Source: Ignavibacteria bacterium (GTDB lineage: Bacteria > Bacteroidota > Ignavibacteria > Ignavibacteriales > Ignavibacteriaceae). Taken from it: 9,812 bases of DNA. A program made the position numbers and the translations under genes. Where the stretch lies: assembly GCA_029863735.1 (NCBI GenBank), contig JAOTUT010000038.1, positions 1 to 9,812 of the forward strand, read 5' to 3'. The first letter of the stretch is position 1. Each line of letters opens with the position of its first letter. Shown in pieces: positions 4,658 through 9,812 of the stretch. Under the pieces are notes generated by a model that made no database searches, had not been told where the DNA came from, and saw only the letters and a program-made list of their open reading frames with translations.

Positions 4658-7630
4658 ATGAACTTAAAACTAGTGCACAGAGTTTTTGCGGCAGGAGTAT
4701 TTCTTTTTACGCTTGTTGTTTATTGGATGACTGTTCAGCCGTCAGTCTCTTTCTGGGATTGTGGTGAATTTATTGCCGCCGGTTATTATTTGCAAGTGCC
4801 GCATCCTCCGGGAGCCCCATTCTTTCTTTTACTTGGCAACATTTTTTCTAAAATACCGTTTTTTGAAAATATTGGATTTAAAGTAAATCTCATTTCAGTT
4901 TTCTCGAGTGCGTTAACAGCTTTATTCCTTTATCTGGTTGCTGTTAAGCTGATTAACATTTTCAAAGGTAATAAACCGGAAACACTTTTTGATGCAATAG
5001 CAACTTATACTGCAGCTACAATTGGTGCACTCTCACTCGCCTTTAGCGATACCTTTTGGTTTAACGCTGTTGAAGCTGAAGTTTATGCGTTTAGCACTCT
5101 TCTGGTAGCAATTATTACATATTTGATTTTAAGATGGCATGAGCGTGCTGATAACAAAGATAGTGAAAAGTATATTCTCGCGATTGCCTACCTTGTTGGC
5201 TTATCAACAGGTGTTCACTTGATGAGCGTTCTAACAATAGTTCCAGTTGTGATGGTAATTTTCTTTAGAAAATATCTTCAAGATGAAGAAGCATTGAAGA
5301 AGACGGGCTATATTTTACTTACTCATGCAGGAATAATATTACTTCTTGCCGTAGTGTGGTGGGCAGGAGAAACGGGCACTAATCCTCCAAGTGGGGAGCA
5401 GTACCAGGACTTTGATTCTAAATTCAAATTGATGGCGTTTGGTATCAGTGCTTTGATTATGGGAATTTTCTGGCGTAAACTTTTCAATAAAAATTCATTT
5501 TATCTTCCAATTATTATTGGTGGTATCGCACTTTTCGCAACATACCCCGGGGTCGTTAAATATCTTACAGCTTTTATGACTTCAATCGGTAAAGAGAGTA
5601 TTACTGTTGAAATAATAGTTTTTGTTGCTATACTCGCAGCTTTGGGATATGCGGTTTATTACTCTGTAAAAAACAATAAGCCGACATTACATACGATTTT
5701 TATGTCTGCCATTTTTATTCTGATGGGCTTTACCACTTTTTCGATGGTCATTATCCGTGCTAATCAAAATCCTCCGATGAATGAAAATGAACCAGATACT
5801 TTTCCAAAATTAGAGCAGTATCTAAATCGTGAGCAGTATGGTGATTTCCCAATATTTAAAAGAAGATTTTCCAGTGAACCACACCAGCAGGGAGTGTTTA
5901 CAAACTACTCAAGCGATCTTGACTTTTTTTACAGATACCAGATGAATCATATGATGACAAGATACTGGCTCTGGAATTATGCAGGCCGTGAAGGTTGGGT
6001 TCAGGAAGATGGAGCGAATATTGCACCGTTCAATTTCCTCGGAAATATCTTTGGAAAAATTATTGCAGTTAGGTTCGATGGAAAATTCAGTGATTCTTTG
6101 ATGGGCATTCCTTTTCTGATTGGTTTATTTGGAATATTCTATCATTTTAAACGTGATTGGAAAATGGCTTCCATATTTATGGTTATGTTTATTTTACTTG
6201 GATACCTGACTGCATTTTATCAAAATCAACAGCAGCCTCAACCCAGAGAAAGAGACTATTTTTATGTGGGTGCGTTTTTTGTTTTCTCTATATGGATTGC
6301 AATAGGGGTTCGTGGTTTAGTTGATCTGGTTCAGAAGCACATCAAAAAAGAATCTTATGGAACTGTTGCTGTTTTTGGAGTTCTCATATTTACTTTTATT
6401 CTTATTCCCGTAAAAATGCTTCAGGCAAATTACTTCACACACGATCGTTCAAGAAATTGGGTTCCATGGGATTATTCATATAATATTTTACAAAGCACCC
6501 CACCGAACGGTATTTTATTTACAAATGGTGACAACGATACTTTTCCACTTTGGTATTTGCAGGATGTGGAAGGAGTTAGAAGAGATGTTAAAATTGTTAA
6601 TCTCAGTCTTCTAAATACAGATTGGTATGTTAGGCAATTGAAGAATAATGATCCTTATGGAGTGGGCACAGTCAGGATTAGGATTCCGGATGCCAGGATA
6701 AACCCAACAGATTTGAGACCAACACAATGGGCACCAACTGATATAACTATTGCTACCCCTAAATTTTCAAAAGCAGAGGGACGACAAGAAATTATTGATG
6801 AATATGCAATCAAAGACACATCCTTAATTAGTTCAGGAAAGTTAACGTGGAAAATGCCGAACACATTAACCTTTGGGGACATTAGAGCAATTCGTGTTCA
6901 GGATATCCTCGTCAGGGAAATTGTAGAAGCAAATAACTGGGAAAGACCGATCTCTTTTGCAGTTACCTGTTCCGATGACAGCAAAATTGGTTTGCAGGAT
7001 TATTTGAAGATGGAAGGAATGACTTTCAGACTTGTTCCCGAGAAACGAAAACCCGGCAGCGAATTTATTAATGAGAAGGTAGTAAAGTCCCAGTTAAAAG
7101 GAAACATAGTAGCCAGTAAAAGTTATCTTCCAGGATTCCGGTTTACTGGTTTGGATGACCCGACAATATTCTTTGATGATAATCATACACGAATGGTTCA
7201 AAATTATAGAAATGCATTCATGAGACTTGCTGTCTATTACAGAAGTATTGGAGATAATCAAAATCTAATCACTACATTAAACGATATGAACAAACAGCTT
7301 CCTTATAATGTCTTGGGTATGGATAATGGTTTGTTGTTCGAGGTTGCTAATCTTTACTTATATGCCGGCGATAGAGAAAAATTTTCTGAGATTTCTGCTG
7401 ATGTTGAAGCAAGAGCCTGGGCAGATCTTGAACTTAACCCTGATGATGTTCAGTCTTATTACAACCCTTACAGATTGCTTATAGAGATTTATGAGAGTAC
7501 AGAACAATATGATAAGCTTCTTGATTTATGGCAAAGGCTCGAAACTTTGTTTCCAAATGACCCGACAGTTAAATCGAATATCGAAAAATACCAGCAGATG
7601 ACTCAGCCCAAAGATACATCTGGAAATTAA
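4658..7630 (+). CDS. DUF2723 (TMEM260-like, GT117) integral membrane glycosyltransferase-like protein
   Basis: A 990-residue membrane protein. The N-terminus has a first helix (about 8-25) followed by the DUF2723 hallmark SFWDCGEFIAAGYYLQVPHP, with Asp34 and Glu37, then PGAP (51-54). The placement of acidic residues in the first extracytoplasmic loop resembles the GT-C fold of protein O-mannosyltransferases. Roughly a dozen or more helices run to about residue 587, including a late group around 479-497, 504-521 and 566-587, with the conserved RERDYFY motif (about 531-537) between them. The soluble C-terminal part includes TNGDNDTFPLWYLQ (622-635) and ends in a helical, TPR-like stretch (about 890-980). 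Human TMEM260 of this family O-mannosylates plexin domains; bacterial members are uncharacterised to my knowledge. Transfer of a lipid-linked sugar to an envelope acceptor is inferred. GAGG lies five bases before the ATG, and a strong terminator follows. Confidence 0.88.
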   Translation: MNLKLVHRVFAAGVFLFTLVVYWMTVQPSVSFWDCGEFIAAGYYLQVPHPPGAPFFLLLGNIFSKIPFFENIGFKVNLISVFSSALTALFLYLVAVKLINIFKGNKPETLFDAIATYTAATIGALSLAFSDTFWFNAVEAEVYAFSTLLVAIITYLILRWHERADNKDSEKYILAIAYLVGLSTGVHLMSVLTIVPVVMVIFFRKYLQDEEALKKTGYILLTHAGIILLLAVVWWAGETGTNPPSGEQYQDFDSKFKLMAFGISALIMGIFWRKLFNKNSFYLPIIIGGIALFATYPGVVKYLTAFMTSIGKESITVEIIVFVAILAALGYAVYYSVKNNKPTLHTIFMSAIFILMGFTTFSMVIIRANQNPPMNENEPDTFPKLEQYLNREQYGDFPIFKRRFSSEPHQQGVFTNYSSDLDFFYRYQMNHMMTRYWLWNYAGREGWVQEDGANIAPFNFLGNIFGKIIAVRFDGKFSDSLMGIPFLIGLFGIFYHFKRDWKMASIFMVMFILLGYLTAFYQNQQQPQPRERDYFYVGAFFVFSIWIAIGVRGLVDLVQKHIKKESYGTVAVFGVLIFTFILIPVKMLQANYFTHDRSRNWVPWDYSYNILQSTPPNGILFTNGDNDTFPLWYLQDVEGVRRDVKIVNLSLLNTDWYVRQLKNNDPYGVGTVRIRIPDARINPTDLRPTQWAPTDITIATPKFSKAEGRQEIIDEYAIKDTSLISSGKLTWKMPNTLTFGDIRAIRVQDILVREIVEANNWERPISFAVTCSDDSKIGLQDYLKMEGMTFRLVPEKRKPGSEFINEKVVKSQLKGNIVASKSYLPGFRFTGLDDPTIFFDDNHTRMVQNYRNAFMRLAVYYRSIGDNQNLITTLNDMNKQLPYNVLGMDNGLLFEVANLYLYAGDREKFSEISADVEARAWADLELNPDDVQSYYNPYRLLIEIYESTEQYDKLLDLWQRLETLFPNDPTVKSNIEKYQQMTQPKDTSGN

Positions 7631-7652
7631 AGCATAAATTTATAAATTGATT

Positions 7653-7679
7653 AGTCCGGCAAATGCCGGACTTTTTTTT
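7653..7679 (+). terminator. Rho-independent terminator after the DUF2723 gene
   Basis: A perfect 8-bp GC-rich stem AGTCCGGC / GCCGGACT with an AAAT tetraloop, whose last base begins an eight-T tract (7672-7679). It begins 22 bases after the TAA. It is the clearest terminator in the window and separates the DUF2723 gene from the GT9 gene although they are only 62 bases apart. Confidence 0.93.
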
Positions 7680-7692
7680 GTAAATTTTCAAT

Positions 7693-8748
7693 ATGAAAAT
7701 ATTAGTAATTGCACTCTCCGGTATTGGGGATGCTTTGATGTTTACTCCCGCTCTAAAGCTTCTTAGAAAAAATCTGCCCAACGCGGAAATTGATGCGCTA
7801 GTAATGTATAAAGGGGCTCAGGAAATTTACTCATTCAATCCAAACATTAATAAAATCATTCATTTTAATTTTGTTGAAGAAGGCGAAATTAAATCCTTTA
7901 AATTCCTTTTGCATTTGAGAAAGAAGTATGATGCTTCAATCAACGTCTATCCCGCAAACCGGAAAGAATATAATCTTATCAGCTTCATCGTAGGTGCAAA
8001 GCAAAGATCGGGAGTAGTATATTTACGAAAGGATAAAAAGTGTTTTGGTTTTCTAAATAACGTTAGAGTTCTGGAAAATGATAATGTTCACAACGTTCAA
8101 ACAAATATTAAACTGTGTGAAGCGCTAATAGGTAAAAAGTTAAACGTAGAGCCTCTCCTTGAATTCCCAATCTCTGAACAAGAAAATAATTCTGCTTTAG
8201 ATTATCTGAATGAAAATGGAATTAAAGAGAATGAACTCGTGATTGGTTTTCATCCAGGTTGTGCAACTTTAAAGAATCATATCAAACGCAGATGGGAACT
8301 GGGAAAATTTGCTGAGCTTGGTAAAAAATTAATTAACGATCACAGCGCAAGAATATTAATTTTTGGCGGACCCGATGAGAAAGAACTAAAAGAGCAAATA
8401 AATTCTTTGATTAATTCAGATAAAGTAGTTATTGTAAATACGGAGAGCCTGACAAAGAGCACCGCAATACTGAAACGCTGTAATTTGTTTGTAACTAACG
8501 ATTCAAGCCAGATGCACATTGCCGCCGCAATGGGCTTGAAAGTTGTTGCAATCATTGGTCCTACTAATCAATATTATATCCATCCCTGGAAAACTGATCA
8601 CCAGATTGTTTCACTTAATCTTGATTGTTCACCCTGCTTTTTCTATTCACCCAGACCGCTCATTTGCTCAAGAACCGATGTTAAATTTAAATGTATAAAA
8701 GAGCTGACTGTTGATATGGTTTACTCATCAGTTTTAAAATACCTGTAA
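7693..8748 (+). CDS. Glycosyltransferase family 9 protein (ADP-heptose:LPS heptosyltransferase-like)
   Basis: A 351-residue GT9 enzyme of normal length and GT-B fold. The N-terminal Rossmann domain opens MKILVIALSGIGDALMFTPAL, with the catalytic-type Asp13 of the family. The C-terminal nucleotide-sugar domain shows GFHPGCA (about 193-199), KRRW, IFGGPDEKE and NDSSQMHIAAAMG, which contact the ADP moiety in WaaC/WaaF relatives. Near the C-terminus are four cysteines, Cys312, Cys315, Cys325 and Cys334 (C-x2-C-x9-C-x8-C), a pattern seen in part of the family. The likely role is adding heptose or a related sugar to lipopolysaccharide or another envelope glycan on the cytoplasmic side; the exact donor is unknown. 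The start is fixed: an in-frame stop lies 12 bases upstream and the next Met is after the Asp motif. No Shine-Dalgarno is visible, and a terminator T-tract ends 13 bases before the ATG. Confidence 0.9.
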   Translation: MKILVIALSGIGDALMFTPALKLLRKNLPNAEIDALVMYKGAQEIYSFNPNINKIIHFNFVEEGEIKSFKFLLHLRKKYDASINVYPANRKEYNLISFIVGAKQRSGVVYLRKDKKCFGFLNNVRVLENDNVHNVQTNIKLCEALIGKKLNVEPLLEFPISEQENNSALDYLNENGIKENELVIGFHPGCATLKNHIKRRWELGKFAELGKKLINDHSARILIFGGPDEKELKEQINSLINSDKVVIVNTESLTKSTAILKRCNLFVTNDSSQMHIAAAMGLKVVAIIGPTNQYYIHPWKTDHQIVSLNLDCSPCFFYSPRPLICSRTDVKFKCIKELTVDMVYSSVLKYL

Positions 8749-8806
8749 ACTCAATCACAATTTTTGTCTTAAACTTTCTTTAGTTTTGAGTTGAATTTAT
8801 ATTCAA
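8748..8806. other. Inverted repeats between GT9 and CoA-binding genes
   Basis: AACTCAA (8748-8754) pairs with TTGAGTT (8786-8792), enclosing a smaller AAACT/AGTTT stem (8771-8775, 8782-8786). A separate TTGAAT-TTAT-ATTCAA hairpin follows (8791-8806). Stems are AT-rich and no T-tract follows, so this is a weak terminator or an operator candidate at best. Confidence 0.25.
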
Positions 8807-8837
8807 ATTTACTTTAATGAAATCAGGGAGATATAAA

Positions 8838-9290
8838 ATGAATTCTAAAAAAGTTGTTGAAGATTTTTTAGCACAGAAAAAGGTTGCTGTTGTTGGAGTT
8901 TCGCGCAAAAAAACAAAATTCGGCAATGCCATTTACAAAGAGCTGAAACAAAAAAATTATCAGGTTTATCCGATTAATCCCAATATGGATGCTTTTGAGG
9001 GAAACACCTGCTATCCTGATCTACTTTCACTTCCAGAAAAAGTTGATGCGGTTGTTATAAATGTTCCGCCTGTGCAAACAGAAAAAGTTGTGAGAGAAGC
9101 AAAAGAAGCTGGAATAAATAAAGTCTGGCTACAACAGGGCTCGCAGTCGGAAGATGCCATTAAATTCTGCAAAGAGAATAGAATTGACTGCGTGTCGAAT
9201 GAATGCATTTTGATGTTTGCTCAACCTTCTGCCTTTATTCATCGTGCACATAAGTGGGTGTGGGGCGTTTTGGGTAAGCTTCCTTCTTGA
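8838..9290 (+). CDS. CoA-binding domain protein, YccU-like
   Basis: A 150-residue single Rossmann-fold protein of the CoA_binding_2/YccU group. The nucleotide-binding loop is VAVVGVSRKKTKFGNAIYKEL (16-36), followed by YPINPN (44-49), the mid-domain motif VDAVVINVPP (69-78), KVWLQQGSQSEDA (95-107) and the C-terminal HRAHKWVWGVLGKLP, all typical. The fold is that of the CoA-binding domain of succinyl-CoA synthetase and acyl-CoA synthetases, but this stand-alone version has no catalytic partner domain and its cellular role is unknown. I chose the ATG at 8838 because GGGAG lies seven bases before it. An in-frame ATG at 8817 adds seven residues but would place that site inside the gene. The stop codon is followed after five bases by the methyltransferase start, so the two form an operon. 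Confidence 0.9.
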   Translation: MNSKKVVEDFLAQKKVAVVGVSRKKTKFGNAIYKELKQKNYQVYPINPNMDAFEGNTCYPDLLSLPEKVDAVVINVPPVQTEKVVREAKEAGINKVWLQQGSQSEDAIKFCKENRIDCVSNECILMFAQPSAFIHRAHKWVWGVLGKLPS

Positions 9291-9295
9291 TTTTT

Positions 9296-9812
9296 ATGTC
9301 ATCTATTACTTTAAAAAAATCAGCGGACTCATTCATTAAAAGAAAACATCCATGGATCTTTTCGGGAGCGATAGAAAAAGTTGAAGGGAATCCTTCAAAT
9401 GGTCAAACAGTTAAAATATTCACATCGAATAAAACTCCAATTGGATTTGGCAGTTTCTCGCCTTCATCTCAAATCAGAGTAAGAGTCTGGTCATTCGAGC
9501 CTGATGCAAAAATTGATTCGGATTTTTTCAGAAGGAAAATTCTTGCCGCATCAGAAACCAGGAAAAAATTCATTGATGAATCTGAAACAAATATGTACAG
9601 AATTATTAATGCAGAAAGTGATGGACTGCTCGGATTAATTGTCGATCGTTACTCGGATTTTTTAGTATGCCAGTTTCTTTCTGCCGGAGCTGAGTTTAAT
9701 AAGAAAATGATAATTGAAATTCTGGAGGAGGTTTTAAAACCTGCAGGAATTTTTGAAAGGTCTGATGTTGAGATAAGAACAAAGGAGGGGCTTCAACCGG
9801 CGAAAGGTTTGT
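9296..9812 (+). CDS. rlmI: RlmI/RlmK-type SAM-dependent rRNA methyltransferase, 5' part (3' end outside window)
   Basis: Translated by eye: 172 residues are visible and the frame is open to the window edge. The N-terminus carries the PUA-like RNA-binding domain with KRKHPWIFSGAI (15-26). The conserved connecting region follows: FFRRKILAASETRK, then NAESDGLLGLIVDRYSD (105-121), and IFERSDVEIRTKEGL near the edge. The SAM-binding Rossmann domain should follow outside the window. E. coli RlmI makes 5-methylcytosine 1962 in 23S rRNA; related proteins differ in target, so the modified base here is inferred. It starts five bases after the CoA-binding gene stop and has no clear Shine-Dalgarno, so translation is probably coupled. 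E. coli likewise has yccU close to rlmI, which supports both calls. An in-frame TTG overlapping the previous stop is a less likely start. Confidence 0.88.
   Translation, partial: MSSITLKKSADSFIKRKHPWIFSGAIEKVEGNPSNGQTVKIFTSNKTPIGFGSFSPSSQIRVRVWSFEPDAKIDSDFFRRKILAASETRKKFIDESETNMYRIINAESDGLLGLIVDRYSDFLVCQFLSAGAEFNKKMIIEILEEVLKPAGIFERSDVEIRTKEGLQPAKGL

Noticed and set aside
6655..6882. Minus-strand open frame inside the DUF2723 gene
   Set aside because: It lies wholly opposite a well-supported gene with conserved motifs and has no recognisable protein features.
7569..7781. Minus-strand open frame across the terminator and the start of the GT9 gene
   Set aside because: It reads through the terminator hairpin and overlaps two real genes; no family resemblance.
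8340..8555. Minus-strand open frame inside the GT9 gene
   Set aside because: Shadow of the conserved nucleotide-sugar domain on the other strand.
8817..8837. The earlier in-frame ATG of the CoA-binding gene
   Set aside because: The good GGGAG site lies between the two ATGs and serves the one at 8838; the extra seven residues are not typical of the family.
9011..9208. Minus-strand open frame inside the CoA-binding gene
   Set aside because: Shadow of a clearly conserved Rossmann-fold gene.
1..9812. CRISPR array, tRNA, rRNA, transposase, phage or toxin-antitoxin genes
   Set aside because: No spaced direct repeats, tRNA-like cloverleaf, transposase motif or paired small toxin-antitoxin frames were seen on either strand.

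Overview
The window holds ten protein-coding genes that lie wholly or partly inside it, plus one small membrane-protein gene. No RNA gene, CRISPR array, insertion sequence or phage gene could be supported. The DNA is AT-rich. The gene set is a beta-barrel outer-membrane protein, a DUF2723 membrane glycosyltransferase-like protein, a heptosyltransferase-type GT9 enzyme, a DinB/YfiT protein, a YccU-like CoA-binding protein and an RlmI-type rRNA methyltransferase. This points to a Gram-negative member of the Bacteroidota/Chlorobiota/Ignavibacteriota group. Most genes have clear Shine-Dalgarno sequences (GGAGG, GAGG, AGGA), which are usually poor in Bacteroidota proper, so I lean towards an Ignavibacteriota-like organism. 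This assignment is inference; no marker gene settles it.

Layout, left end: the 3' part of an outer-membrane beta-barrel gene (+) converges on a two-gene minus-strand unit. That unit is a secreted Blc-type lipocalin followed by a YfiT/BstA-like DinB metalloprotein. A 65-residue two-helix membrane protein (+) is divergent from the lipocalin.

Middle: a stress-type module. A pirin-family dioxygenase and an FMN nitroreductase form a tight minus-strand operon in which the stop codon overlaps the next ribosome binding site. An HxlR-family regulator is transcribed divergently. The 345-base intergenic region carries a perfect 12-bp inverted repeat just upstream of hxlR, a likely operator. It also carries a 100-base block of about 45% GC inside flanks of about 18% GC. 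The regulator contains no cysteine, so it cannot use the thiol switch known from several relatives. This module is the most interesting part of the window.

Right half: a small, extremely charged 80-residue protein, then the 990-residue DUF2723 protein ending in a strong intrinsic terminator. Next come a GT9 glycosyltransferase whose ATG lies only 13 bases beyond the terminator T-tract, a CoA-binding protein, and the 5' part of an RlmI/RlmK-type methyltransferase that runs off the window. The DUF2723 and GT9 proteins both suggest cell-envelope glycan work. The last two genes repeat a neighbourhood known from enterobacteria (yccU near rlmI).

Most of the window is ordinary chromosomal housekeeping and accessory content. 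I see no convincing new multi-gene system; the points worth checking are regulatory.
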